Shown: piece after piece, positions 42,985-51,240 of the stretch | Layout of the letters: every line of letters begins with the position of its first letter | Position numbering within the stretch: the first letter of the stretch is position 1 | Assembly (NCBI GenBank): GCA_900769405.1 | Contig: CAAGGL010000020.1 | Location: 10,813-74,812 of the forward strand | Reading direction: 5' to 3' | DNA length: 64,000 bases | Source of the DNA: an uncultured Alistipes sp. | Lineage (GTDB): Bacteria > Bacteroidota > Bacteroidia > Bacteroidales > Rikenellaceae | Translations under genes and position numbers: made by a program | The notes under the pieces: model-generated | Told to the model about the DNA's origin: nothing | What the model saw: only the letters and a program-made list of their open reading frames with translations | The model's database searches: none

Positions 42985-43638
42985 ATGTTAAAGATTCTCA
43001 ACCAACAAAACTCGATCGTCAATAAGTTTATCGCCGAGATGCGCGATCGCAAAATTCAGGTCGATAGTATGCGCTTCCGCCGCAACCTCGAACGTATGGG
43101 CGAGGTGACCGCTTACGAAATCAGCAAAACGCTCAACTACGTTCCCACGGTTGTGGAGACTCCGCTGGGCGAGGCTGCCGTGATGCAGGTGAGCGATCAG
43201 GTGGTCGTGGCGACGATCCTGCGCGCGGGACTCCCCTTCCATCAGGGTTTCCTCAACTACTTCGACGATGCGCAGAACGCATTTGTTTCGGCATACCGCA
43301 AGTATAGCAAGGACGGTAAGTTTAAGATCAAAGTTGAGTACATCTCGTGCGGCAGTTTGGAGGGCAAGATCCTGATTCTGGCCGACCCGATGCTGGCAAC
43401 GGGCTCGTCGATCGTGCTGACCTACGAGGCTCTGTGCGAGAAGGGCGGCACGCCGAAACACACTCATATCGCGGCAGTTATCGCCAGCGAGGAGGGTGTC
43501 GACTACGTTAAGCAGCATATGTCCGAGAAGACCACCACGATCTGGTGTGGTGCGGTTGATGAGGAGCTGACCTCGAAGTCGTATATCGTTCCCGGTATCG
43601 GCGACGCAGGCGATTTGGCCTACGGCGAGAAGTTGTAA
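42985..43638 (+). CDS. upp: Uracil phosphoribosyltransferase
   Basis: Upp makes UMP from uracil and PRPP in pyrimidine salvage. I start at MLKILNQQNS (42985), a good match to Bacteroidales Upp N-termini. An open frame upstream (from 42829) overlaps hflX and is not coding. The 217-residue protein has SMRFRRNLERMGE, ATILRAGLPFHQGFL, the PRPP loop DPMLATGSS (about residues 130-138) and the uracil-binding PGIGDAGDLAYG near the C-terminus. Confidence 0.96.
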   Translation: MLKILNQQNSIVNKFIAEMRDRKIQVDSMRFRRNLERMGEVTAYEISKTLNYVPTVVETPLGEAAVMQVSDQVVVATILRAGLPFHQGFLNYFDDAQNAFVSAYRKYSKDGKFKIKVEYISCGSLEGKILILADPMLATGSSIVLTYEALCEKGGTPKHTHIAAVIASEEGVDYVKQHMSEKTTTIWCGAVDEELTSKSYIVPGIGDAGDLAYGEKL

Positions 43639-43660
43639 TCGAACACATTTACACGATAAG

Positions 43661-43688
43661 AAAAGCCACTCCGAAGAGTGGCTTTTTT
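43661..43688 (+). terminator. Terminator of upp
   Basis: AAAAGCCACTC-CGAA-GAGTGGCTTTTTT. Confidence 0.95.
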
Positions 43689-43706
43689 GTTGCGGAGGCA
43701 GGCTAC

Positions 43707-43772
43707 GCGATTTTCGAGAAAATCGCCACACTCGGAGGCTCGCCTTCGGCGACCACCCCACCCCCGAGTGTG
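43707..43772. repeat. Composite hairpin element, copy B
   Basis: A perfect palindromic hairpin GCGATTTTC-GA-GAAAATCGC (43707-43726) is joined directly to a forked hairpin. Its outer arms CACACTCGG (43727-43735) and CCGAGTGTG (43764-43772) enclose CGCC-TTC-GGCG and an unpaired C-rich CCACCCCACC strand. The layout equals copy A at 38138-38207, also behind a terminator that ends in TTTTTGTTG. Confidence 0.7.
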
Positions 43773-43821
43773 CTCACCGCGAGCAAGCTAAATAATTGTG
43801 AACCGTAAATCGTGAATTAAA

Positions 43822-43852
43822 AAAAAGCCGCCCCGAGTGGAGCGGCTTTTGG
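43822..43852 (-). terminator. Terminator of the frr operon
   Basis: On the minus strand AAAAGCCGCTCC / GGGGCGGCTTTT is followed by further T's (T8 in all). Confidence 0.9.
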
Positions 43853-43869
43853 CATTGATCCAGAGAGGA

Positions 43870-44433
43870 TTACACGGTCATAATCTCCTTCTCCTTAGCG
43901 TCGAGCATTACGTCGAGTTTCTTCGAGTACTTGTCGATCACCTTCTGTGCTTCGCCCTCGCCAGCCTTAGCCTCATCCTCGGGCATACCATCCTTCTGCG
44001 CCTTCTTGAACGCATCGACAGCGTCGCGACGAATGTTACGCAGCGTCACGCGAGCATTCTCGGCACTGCCGCGAACCTGCTTTACGAGCTGCTTACGGCG
44101 ATCCTCAGTCAGAGGAGGCATCGTCAAGCGGATCTGCTCGCCGTTGTTCGACGGTGCAAGACCGATGTTCGAGTCGATAATTGCCTTCTCGATGGCACGA
44201 ATCAGATTCTTCTCCCAGGGCTGGATAATAACCGTCTTAGCATCGGGCACGGTTACGCTGGCTACCTGCGATACGGGGGTCGCTGCGCCATAGTATTCAA
44301 CCATTACGCCATTCAGGAGGTTGGTGCTGGCCTTGCCTGCACGTACGTTCGACAACTCTTCTTCGAAATAGTCGAGCGCCTTCTGCATCTTCGACGCTGC
44401 ATTGTCGAGGATCTGTTTGGTCTGTTCTGTCAT
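43870..44433 (-). CDS. frr: Ribosome recycling factor
   Basis: A 187-residue RRF, which with EF-G splits the post-termination ribosome. The three-helix/loop structure is recognisable from NVRAGKASTNLLNGVMVEYYG (about 30-50), IIQPWEKNLIRAIEKAI and the EDRRKQLVKQVRG segment. It is the last gene of the ompA-like/pyrH/tlpA/frr operon. pyrH-frr pairing is common in bacteria. Confidence 0.98.
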   Translation of the reverse strand: MTEQTKQILDNAASKMQKALDYFEEELSNVRAGKASTNLLNGVMVEYYGAATPVSQVASVTVPDAKTVIIQPWEKNLIRAIEKAIIDSNIGLAPSNNGEQIRLTMPPLTEDRRKQLVKQVRGSAENARVTLRNIRRDAVDAFKKAQKDGMPEDEAKAGEGEAQKVIDKYSKKLDVMLDAKEKEIMTV

Positions 44434-44454
44434 AATCGTATATGTTTTAAGTAA

Positions 44455-45000
44455 TTATTTCTTAGCATTTTGGATTGTTTCGTCGATCCTCTTCACGAGT
44501 TCGTCAAAGTGCTCAGGTTCATAACCCACTTCGTAATGAAGGATCGTACCGTCGGGGCCGATCAGGTAGTTACGCGGAATATCCGACTTAGCGAACAGCG
44601 GGAAAATCTCGGTCGCAATGTCAAGACCCGTATCGAACTTGTAGCCCTTCTTTTCGCGCCACGCGCTTACCACCTCGGGCTGCTCGCCACGCGAAATGGG
44701 CAGGAAGACAAACTCCTCGTCGGCAAAGCGCTCGACGATCTCCTTCTCGACGCGAGTCATCTCCTCATTGCAAGGAGGGCACCACGTAGCCCAGAAGTTG
44801 ATCAGCACGGTCTTACCGCGCAGCGAGTCGATCGAAACCTCCTCGCCGTCAAGCATCTGCACCGTAAACGAGGGGCACTGATCGCCCACCTTCGCCACGG
44901 CATTGGGATCGACAATCTGGTCGGCATTGCCGCGAGCAACTACAAACGCTGCTAACGCAATCGCCAAGAATCCCAATATCACGAAAATAGTCTTCTTCAT
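44455..45000 (-). CDS. TlpA-like thiol-disulfide oxidoreductase
   Basis: A 181-residue exported thioredoxin-like protein with an N-terminal membrane segment (TIFVILGFLAIALAAFVVARG) and the redox motif WCPPC in INFWATWCPPCNEEM (about residues 72-76). It is probably tethered to the inner membrane, facing the periplasm. It lies between pyrH (15 bp upstream) and frr (21 bp downstream). An envelope redox protein inside a translation/nucleotide operon is unusual, but the spacing supports co-transcription. Confidence 0.9.
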   Translation of the reverse strand: MKKTIFVILGFLAIALAAFVVARGNADQIVDPNAVAKVGDQCPSFTVQMLDGEEVSIDSLRGKTVLINFWATWCPPCNEEMTRVEKEIVERFADEEFVFLPISRGEQPEVVSAWREKKGYKFDTGLDIATEIFPLFAKSDIPRNYLIGPDGTILHYEVGYEPEHFDELVKRIDETIQNAKK

Positions 45001-45015
45001 AGTCCTGCGCCTTGT

Positions 45016-45723
45016 TTAGAGTTTAACCAGCGTGCCGATCTTCTCGTCCGACAGAACACGTGCGAGGTTGCCCTCAGTGTCCATATCGAAGACGATGATC
45101 TGCAATCCGTTCTCGCGGCAGAGCGTGAAGGCGGTCTGGTCCATAACCTTCAAGCGGCGATCGAGCACCTCGTCAAAGGTGATCTCGTCGAACTTGGTTG
45201 CCGTAGGATCTTTCTCAGGATCAGCCGTATAGACGCCATCAACGCGGGTACCCTTCAACAACACCTCGCACTCCAACTCAACACCGCGCAGAGCCGAAGC
45301 CGAGTCGGTCGAGAAGAAGGGATTCGACGTACCGCCACCGATGATCACCACGTTGCCGGCCTCCATCAGCTCCAATGCGCGAGCCTTCGAGTAGTACTCG
45401 CCAATGGGTTCCATACGGATCGAAGTCAGCACGCGAGCCTTCACACCTGCGTCCTCCAATGCCGACTGCAACGCCAGCGAGTTGATGATCGTAGCGAGCA
45501 TACCCATCTGGTCGCCCTTCACGCGGTCGAAACCACGGCTCACGCCACTCAGACCACGGAAGATGTTACCGCCACCGATCACGATACCGATCTGCACACC
45601 CGTAGCTGCCACGTCGCGAATCTGACGCGCATACGAGGTGAGTACGTCGGTCGAAAGACCGTATTTCTGTGCGCCCATCAGCGATTCGCCGCTGAGTTTG
45701 AGCAATATACGTTTGTATTTCAT
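45016..45723 (-). CDS. pyrH: UMP kinase
   Basis: PyrH phosphorylates UMP to UDP with ATP and is essential for pyrimidine nucleotides. The 235-residue amino-acid-kinase-fold protein has KLSGESLMG near the start, IGIVIGGGNIFRG (about residues 46-58), DQMGMLATIINSLALQ and GTSNPFFSTDSA. Length is usual. It lies 12 bp after the OmpA-like gene. Confidence 0.98.
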   Translation of the reverse strand: MKYKRILLKLSGESLMGAQKYGLSTDVLTSYARQIRDVAATGVQIGIVIGGGNIFRGLSGVSRGFDRVKGDQMGMLATIINSLALQSALEDAGVKARVLTSIRMEPIGEYYSKARALELMEAGNVVIIGGGTSNPFFSTDSASALRGVELECEVLLKGTRVDGVYTADPEKDPTATKFDEITFDEVLDRRLKVMDQTAFTLCRENGLQIIVFDMDTEGNLARVLSDEKIGTLVKL

Positions 45724-45735
45724 AGCTATTATTCG

Positions 45736-46641
45736 TTATTTGGTTGTTTCCATCAATTTCATCAATTCGTCGTACTTCGGGGTCAGGATGATCTCCGTAC
45801 GGCGATTCTTGGCACGCGCCTCGGCCGTCTTACCCTCGGCAATGGGCAACGACTCGCCACGACCTGCCGCAACGATTCGCTCGGGCGCTATCTCCTTGTT
45901 TTCCAGCAATAAACGCACCACCGTCGTAGCTCGCTTGGCACTCAGGTCGAGGTTATCTTTGAGGTAGGCATTGGGCGTGTAGCGCACGTCGTCGGTGTGT
46001 CCCTCGACCATCACGTTGATATCGGGATTTGCCGCCAGCACCTTTGCCAGATCGCGCACAGCCTTCTCGCCCTCGCGACCAATCTCGTAGCTACCCGAAC
46101 GGAACAGCAACTTATCCTCCATCGAAACATAGACCTTACCGTCGCGGGTCGAGATCGTAAGGCCCTTACCCTCAAAGCCCAACAGAGCGTCGCTCACCTG
46201 TCGGCGGATCGTGGCAATCGCCTCTTCGCGAGCCTTCAACATCGCCTCCAACTCCTCGACACGCTGCGAGCGCTCCTCCAAATCGGACTGGTTGCGCTGC
46301 AACTCCTGCAACATTCGCGAGGCTTCGGCATTACCTTTGTCGAGCATATCGCGCATCTGGTCGAGATCGCGGGCGAGCTTCGAGCGATCGGCATCGAGCG
46401 AGGCATACTGCTGGCGCAGAGCGTCGTAGTCGGCTGTGAGTTTCGACAGGTTATCCTGCAAGCCGAGTTTCTCGCCATTAAGCTCATTATTAAGCTGTTC
46501 CAATGCCGAGTGGCGCGCACGCAGAGCCGACATCTCGCTTTCAAGACGCATCAACTCGGCACGCGAGGCATTATAGACTTTATTCGATACGCACGAGCTG
46601 CAAACCAGGCTCAATAGCGCAATAATCAACAATTTTCGCAT
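45736..46641 (-). CDS. OmpA-family lipoprotein with coiled coil
   Basis: A 301-residue envelope protein. The signal peptide ends in VCSSC (lipoprotein Cys about 17). A long coiled coil (about 25-150) is followed by an OmpA C-terminal peptidoglycan-binding domain (about 170-290) with VMVEGHTDDVRYTP, LSAKRATTVVRLL and the basic AKNRRTEI motif. It probably links the outer membrane to peptidoglycan. It is the first gene of a four-gene operon that continues with pyrH. Confidence 0.92.
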   Translation of the reverse strand: MRKLLIIALLSLVCSSCVSNKVYNASRAELMRLESEMSALRARHSALEQLNNELNGEKLGLQDNLSKLTADYDALRQQYASLDADRSKLARDLDQMRDMLDKGNAEASRMLQELQRNQSDLEERSQRVEELEAMLKAREEAIATIRRQVSDALLGFEGKGLTISTRDGKVYVSMEDKLLFRSGSYEIGREGEKAVRDLAKVLAANPDINVMVEGHTDDVRYTPNAYLKDNLDLSAKRATTVVRLLLENKEIAPERIVAAGRGESLPIAEGKTAEARAKNRRTEIILTPKYDELMKLMETTK

Positions 46642-46672
46642 AACTCAAATCAGATTGTGCTGAATCCTTTTG

Positions 46673-46680
46673 CGAAGATA
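46673..46680 (-). promoter_or_regulatory. -7 element of the ompA-pyrH-tlpA-frr operon
   Basis: Minus-strand TATCTTCG (one mismatch), 32 bp before the ATG. It diverges from the dxs promoter. Confidence 0.45.
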
Positions 46681-46703
46681 AGCATTTTTCTCCAATATTT
46701 AAT

Positions 46704-46711
46704 TATCTTTG
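46704..46711 (+). promoter_or_regulatory. -7 element of dxs
   Basis: A perfect TATCTTTG, 10 bp before the first dxs ATG (46722). No TTG is visible at the usual distance. Confidence 0.5.
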
Positions 46712-46721
46712 TACGTAGAAA

Positions 46722-48614
46722 ATGCAACTAATGGAAACGAAAAAGTATAAATATCTCAACCGAATCGACTCGCCGACCGATTTGCGCGCGCTCAACTCAA
46801 ACGAACTCGCGCTCTATTGCGACGAATTGCGACGCTACATCATCGAGCAATGCGCCGTAAACCCCGGTCATCTCGGTTCGAGTCTGGGTACGGTGGAGCT
46901 GGCGACGGCGATCCACTACGTTTTCAATACGCCTGACGATCAGTTGATTTGGGACGTCGGTCACCAAGCCTACGCCCACAAGATCATCACCGAGCGCCGC
47001 GACGCCTTCACCACCAATCGCAAGTTGGGCGGTCTGGGTGGTTTTCCGCGCCGCAGCGAGAGCCGCTATGACGCCTTTGTGGGTGGTCACTCGTCGGTGT
47101 CGATCTCGGCTGCGCTGGGTATGGCCGAGGCAATGCGCCTCAAAGGCGAGGAGCACAACGTGGTCGCGGTGATTGGTGACGGCGCGATGACCGGCGGTTT
47201 GGCTTTCGAGGGTCTGAATAATGCGGGCGCAAGTAAGGCAAATCTGCTCGTCATTCTCAACGACAACAATATGTCGATCGACGCCAATGTGGGTGCGCTG
47301 AAACACTATCTGCTGCGAATCACCACCTCGCGCCACTACAATCGTTTCAAGAATCGCGTGTGGAATACCCTCGCGTCGTTGCCCGCATTGCGTCGCGCGA
47401 TGCAGAAGGCAGGCAACGTCATCAAGCAGGGTATCTTGCAGAATAGCAATCTGTTCGAGAGTTTCGGCTTCCGCTATTTCGGTCCGATCGACGGTCACGA
47501 CCTTGCCTCGTTGGTGCGCACGCTGCGCGATCTGAGCCAGATCAAAGGGCCCAAGTTGTTGCACGTACTGACGGTCAAGGGTAAGGGTTACGCTCCCGCC
47601 GAGCAGAACCAATCGGTGTGGCACGCACCGGGTCATTTCGACCTCGAAACGGGCGAGCGATTGGATAGCACTGCGGCCAATGCCCCCGCTCGTTATCAGG
47701 ATGTTTTCGGTCAGACGCTGCTCGATTTGGCACGCCGCGACAACCGCATTGTGGGTATCACGCCCGCTATGCCGACGGGCTGTTCGCTCAACATTATGAT
47801 GAACGAAATGCCCGAGCGTTGCTTCGACGTGGGTATCGCCGAGGGTCACGCCGTGACCTTCGCGGCAGGTCTTGCAACGCAGGGTTTGGTCCCCTTCTGC
47901 AACATCTATTCGTCGTTCTCGCAACGCGCTTTCGATAATATTGTTCACGACGTGGCGATCCAGCAACTGCCTGTGGTTATGTGTCTTGACCGAGCAGGTT
48001 TGGTTGGCGAAGATGGCGCGACGCATCACGGAGCGTTGGATCTTGCGGCGCTGGGCAGCGTGCCCAATCTGGTGCTCGCAACACCGATGAACGAGGTCGA
48101 GTTGCGCAATATGATGTACACCGCCTCGCAGTCCGAGCGCCCCGTTGTGATTCGCTATCCGCGCGGTCGCGGCGAGGGTGCAGAGTGGCGCGATCAGCCC
48201 TTCACGGCGCTCGAAATCGGTCGCGGACGTCGCCTCAGCGATGGCGATCAGGTGGCTGTGGTGAACTTCGGCACGGTGGGTAATTTCGCTGCGAAGGCCA
48301 TTGCACGCGCTGCGGAGGAGGGTATCTCGGTGGCACACTACGATATGCGCTGGGCAAAACCGCTTGATGAGGAGCTGCTCGCCGAGATCGCCGAGCGTTT
48401 CGATCGCGTGATCACGGTCGAGGACGGCGTTATTCGCGGTGGCGCAGGTAGCGCGGTCGAGAATTGGCTTACGGAGCACGGTCACATCAAGCAGGTGCGA
48501 CGCCTCGGCATCCCCGATCAATTTGTCGAGCACGGCACCCCCGCACAACTCTACTCGAAGTGCGGCTACGATGCCGAGGGTATCTATCGGGCTATAAAAG
48601 AGATGACCAAATAA
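46722..48614 (+). CDS. dxs: 1-deoxy-D-xylulose-5-phosphate synthase
   Basis: DXS joins pyruvate and glyceraldehyde 3-phosphate with thiamine diphosphate, the first step of the MEP isoprenoid pathway. The 630-residue protein has GHLGSSLGTVELATAIHYVF, the ThDP/metal motif GDGAMTGGLAFEGLNNAG (about residues 150-167), DRAGLVGEDGATHHG in the middle domain and a transketolase C-terminal domain. The start may be the first ATG (46722) or METKKY at 46731. The latter would give a leader of about 13 nt. A terminator follows. Confidence 0.97.
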   Translation: MQLMETKKYKYLNRIDSPTDLRALNSNELALYCDELRRYIIEQCAVNPGHLGSSLGTVELATAIHYVFNTPDDQLIWDVGHQAYAHKIITERRDAFTTNRKLGGLGGFPRRSESRYDAFVGGHSSVSISAALGMAEAMRLKGEEHNVVAVIGDGAMTGGLAFEGLNNAGASKANLLVILNDNNMSIDANVGALKHYLLRITTSRHYNRFKNRVWNTLASLPALRRAMQKAGNVIKQGILQNSNLFESFGFRYFGPIDGHDLASLVRTLRDLSQIKGPKLLHVLTVKGKGYAPAEQNQSVWHAPGHFDLETGERLDSTAANAPARYQDVFGQTLLDLARRDNRIVGITPAMPTGCSLNIMMNEMPERCFDVGIAEGHAVTFAAGLATQGLVPFCNIYSSFSQRAFDNIVHDVAIQQLPVVMCLDRAGLVGEDGATHHGALDLAALGSVPNLVLATPMNEVELRNMMYTASQSERPVVIRYPRGRGEGAEWRDQPFTALEIGRGRRLSDGDQVAVVNFGTVGNFAAKAIARAAEEGISVAHYDMRWAKPLDEELLAEIAERFDRVITVEDGVIRGGAGSAVENWLTEHGHIKQVRRLGIPDQFVEHGTPAQLYSKCGYDAEGIYRAIKEMTK

Positions 48615-48621
48615 AATAAGT

Positions 48622-48653
48622 AAGGCGTTGCTTGCGGGCAACGCCTTTCGTTT
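48622..48653 (+). terminator. Terminator of dxs
   Basis: AGGCGTTGC / GCAACGCCT hairpin followed by TTCGTTTATT, a broken T-run. Confidence 0.8.
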
Positions 48654-48654
48654 A

Positions 48655-49434
48655 TTATCCTGCCACGGAGCACTCAATACCCAACGCCTCGACCCGTTCG
48701 GCAATGCGTCGCAGATCCTCGACCGACACCTTTTCGAGTGTATCGAGCGGCGTATCGCGGTCGATCGTATAGACCATCACGCGCTGAGGACGGATCCGCG
48801 CAACGATCTTCAACCACGCCTCAACCTCGCGCTCGGTCGTGTTGTCGATCGGTTGCTCCCCCACCCTGCCGCGCAGAAACATCGTTTGCAGGATCATTCG
48901 CCCCTCGAAACGCTCCATCTCGCTCACCGTACGCTCGACCGTATAGGCTGCCTGCTGCGGTTTGTTCATCAGTTGCACGGTCGCATCGAAGGCCGAGTCG
49001 AGTTTCAAAATATTGTTATCGACACGCTCCAACGCCCTGCGCACCGACTCACGACCAATCATCGTCGCATTGCTCAGCACCGACACTCGCGCCGAGGGGC
49101 ACAACTCATCGCGCAGAGCGATCGTATCGTCGATAATCGCCTCAAACTCAGGATGCATCGTCGGCTCGCCATTACCCGCAAATGTGATCACATCGGGAGG
49201 CGTGCCCTCGTCGGCCATCTTGCGCAGTTGCGCCGCCAGCATCTCGCGCACCACCTCTCGATCGTTAAATCGACGCGAGCCGCAGTGGTCGCTATTCCAG
49301 CCGCACTCGCAATAGATGCAGTCGAAATTGCATAATTTAGCCTCCGTAGGCAGCAGATTAACGCCCAACGAGAGACCCAATCGACGCGAACGAATCGGGC
49401 CAAAAATTACGTCCGAAAAGAGTGAAGTTGCCAT
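48655..49434 (-). CDS. Radical SAM protein
   Basis: A 259-residue radical SAM enzyme. The cluster motif CxxxCxxC is CNFDCIYC (about residues 35-42), followed by a CECGW extra Cys. The SAM-binding GNGEPTMHP lies near residue 90. It begins FGPIRSRRLGLSLGVNLLP, a form seen in small radical SAM proteins of the YfkA/MoaA-like kind with unknown substrates. There is no SPASM domain. It follows the MFS gene by 3 bp, so the two are probably one transcript. Confidence 0.88.
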   Translation of the reverse strand: MATSLFSDVIFGPIRSRRLGLSLGVNLLPTEAKLCNFDCIYCECGWNSDHCGSRRFNDREVVREMLAAQLRKMADEGTPPDVITFAGNGEPTMHPEFEAIIDDTIALRDELCPSARVSVLSNATMIGRESVRRALERVDNNILKLDSAFDATVQLMNKPQQAAYTVERTVSEMERFEGRMILQTMFLRGRVGEQPIDNTTEREVEAWLKIVARIRPQRVMVYTIDRDTPLDTLEKVSVEDLRRIAERVEALGIECSVAG

Positions 49435-49436
49435 AT

Positions 49437-50663
49437 CTATCTCAATCTATATTTATTAAAATGGGGCGTTACGTACGCCACAAACCACGCCAGCGCCAGC
49501 ACCACCAGCACCGCACCAACCGCATAGCACAGCGCGAAACTGCGCTCCGAGAGCCACCCTCCGAGCAACATTCCGCAACCGATACCCACGTCCCAACCCG
49601 TCAGGTAGGTGGCATTGGCCGTCGCACGGCGCGAATTGGGTGCAAGGTTGATAAACAGCGTGTTATATGCCGGGAACATCGTTCCGTAGCCGTAACCGAT
49701 GAGCAGTGCCGTCGTAAAGTAGAGCACATATCCTGCCGTTGCGTTCCACGCCGTGACCGTCGCCAGCAGAGCCTCGCCCGCTATGCCCACCATCGCAACA
49801 ATGATACCCGCACGAATGGTCTGCGTCACCAATCCGCGATCGACTCGCTTACCCGAATTCAGTCGCGACGATACCAATCCGAGCGCCATCACCGTAAAGA
49901 AGAGACCCGAGCTCGACGTAATGCCCGACTGCTCGGCATAGAGCGCGATATATGACGAATTCATACCGTACGGTATGGCCAGCATAAAGAAGGCTATACA
50001 GGCAGGGATACCCTCGATCAGGAAGAATCGGTCGATCGACACCGCGCGATTGGGTTGTGGCGCGGGAGCCTTACGCGGTACACGCACCGCCGAGCCAAAG
50101 AGCAGTCCCAGACCTCCCGAGATGATCGAACTCAGAAACAACATATCGTAATCGCCCGACGAGATGATGAACAGACCCGCCATCGGGCCGAACGCCATCG
50201 CCATATTGCCCATCACGCCATAATATCCCAGACCCTCACCACGACGCGACGAGGGCATAATATCGATCACCAGCGTATTTCCCGTCGTGGTCAGCGCACC
50301 GAACGCAAAACCGTGAAAAATGCGCAGCGCAATGAATATCGCCAGCGTGGAGGCAATGGTCAGATATCCGAAAAACGATGCCACGAAGAGCGTGTAGGCG
50401 ATCACATAGACCTTCTTGCGCGGGAACGAGTCGGCAATGAATCCCGAGAACGGACGCACACACAGCACCGCGATCGTGTAGCACGACAGCACCACGCCGA
50501 CCATCGACTGCCCGATTCCGAACGTATCGCGCAGATAAAACGGCAGCGTCGGCACCAAAAGGAAGAACGAAAACGACAGCAGAAAGGCCGCCATACATAT
50601 AAATACATAGTCGCGGGTCCAAAGTCGATCCGTTTTGGGGGCTGTATTTTGAATATTTTGCAT
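49437..50663 (-). CDS. MFS transporter, drug-exporter type
   Basis: A 408-residue membrane protein with 12 predicted helices. The loop 2-3 motif is present as FSGFIADSFPRKKVYVIAY (about residues 75-93), and helix 5 shows the GxxxGPxxG-like MAFGPMAGLF of antiporters. It is probably an exporter of the YfcJ/AraJ kind; the substrate is unknown. The first gene of a pair with the radical SAM protein. The 239-bp gap before tRNA-Gly holds a minus-strand TAACTTTG (50692-50685) that may be its promoter, and an A/T-rich stretch. Confidence 0.88.
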   Translation of the reverse strand: MQNIQNTAPKTDRLWTRDYVFICMAAFLLSFSFFLLVPTLPFYLRDTFGIGQSMVGVVLSCYTIAVLCVRPFSGFIADSFPRKKVYVIAYTLFVASFFGYLTIASTLAIFIALRIFHGFAFGALTTTGNTLVIDIMPSSRRGEGLGYYGVMGNMAMAFGPMAGLFIISSGDYDMLFLSSIISGGLGLLFGSAVRVPRKAPAPQPNRAVSIDRFFLIEGIPACIAFFMLAIPYGMNSSYIALYAEQSGITSSSGLFFTVMALGLVSSRLNSGKRVDRGLVTQTIRAGIIVAMVGIAGEALLATVTAWNATAGYVLYFTTALLIGYGYGTMFPAYNTLFINLAPNSRRATANATYLTGWDVGIGCGMLLGGWLSERSFALCYAVGAVLVVLALAWFVAYVTPHFNKYRLR

Positions 50664-50684
50664 CGTGTACGAAATTTTCTACTG

Positions 50685-50692
50685 CAAAGTTA
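50685..50692 (-). promoter_or_regulatory. -7 element of the MFS-radical SAM unit
   Basis: Minus-strand TAACTTTG, 22 bp before the ATG. No TTG partner seen. Confidence 0.45.
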
Positions 50693-50829
50693 CATCAAAA
50701 GTGAGTTCGATATACTCATTGAGCGAGATTTTTTACACGCCATTTGGGTGACTTTTGTCCGATTCGACGGCAAGAAGTAGGTAAAATCAAAAAAAATCAC
50801 ATTTTTTTGCATTTTTTTTGTGAAAAGTT

Positions 50830-50859
50830 TTGGAGAATGAAAAAAAGCTACTACCTTTG
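50830..50859 (+). promoter_or_regulatory. Promoter of tRNA-Gly
   Basis: TTG at 50830-50832 and TACCTTTG at 50852-50859, spacing 19. Confidence 0.75.
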
Positions 50860-50902
50860 CACTCGCAAAACCAATAAAGGTGATGCGATTCTAAAACATA
50901 AT

Positions 50903-50975
50903 GCGGAAATAGCTCAGTTGGTAGAGCACAACCTTGCCAAGGTTGGGGTCGCGAGTTCGAGTCTCGTTTTCCGCT
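50903..50975 (+). tRNA. tRNA-Gly (anticodon GCC)
   Basis: A 73-nt tRNA without encoded CCA. The acceptor is GCGGAAA / TTTCCGC, the D arm AGCTC...GAGC, the anticodon stem CAACC/GGTTG with loop TTGCCAA (anticodon GCC), and the T arm GCGAG-TTCGAGT-CTCGT. Its 3' end is the probable attachment site of the adjoining integrase element. Confidence 0.96.
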
Positions 50976-51009
50976 CAAAGTCCAAAAGTTTTGAGGACAA
51001 AATCAAGCA

Positions 51010-51045
51010 AAACCCTTTGAAACATCGTTTCAGAGGGTTTTTCAT
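51010..51045 (+). terminator. Hairpin terminator after tRNA-Gly
   Basis: AAACCCT-t-TGAAAC / GTTTCA-g-AGGGTTT with a short loop, then TTC. Confidence 0.8.
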
Positions 51046-51107
51046 TTGTTGTCGGTCGGTATCGCTCCGACTTCGTAGAGCCCCTACCCGACACAGCCAG
51101 AACCACG

Positions 51108-51171
51108 AAGTGTCCCTCCGAATATCTACCGTGAAAATAAGGGACACTTACTCCGAAATGAGGGGACACTT
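51108..51171. repeat. Iterated GGGACACTT sites, candidate integrase arm sites
   Basis: AAGTGTCCCT (51108-51117, inverted), AGGGACACTT (51140-51149) and GGGGACACTT (51162-51171). The two direct copies are 22 bp apart, two helical turns. CTCCGAA also occurs twice (51116-51122 and 51151-51157). They lie between the tRNA 3' end and the integrase gene, where arm-type recombinase sites are expected. Confidence 0.5.
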
Positions 51172-51240
51172 TGATATTTTTTCGGCTTTCCACAAACTTT
51201 TCAGGCTGACAGTTGCCTACACTTTCTAAAAAACAGTCAG

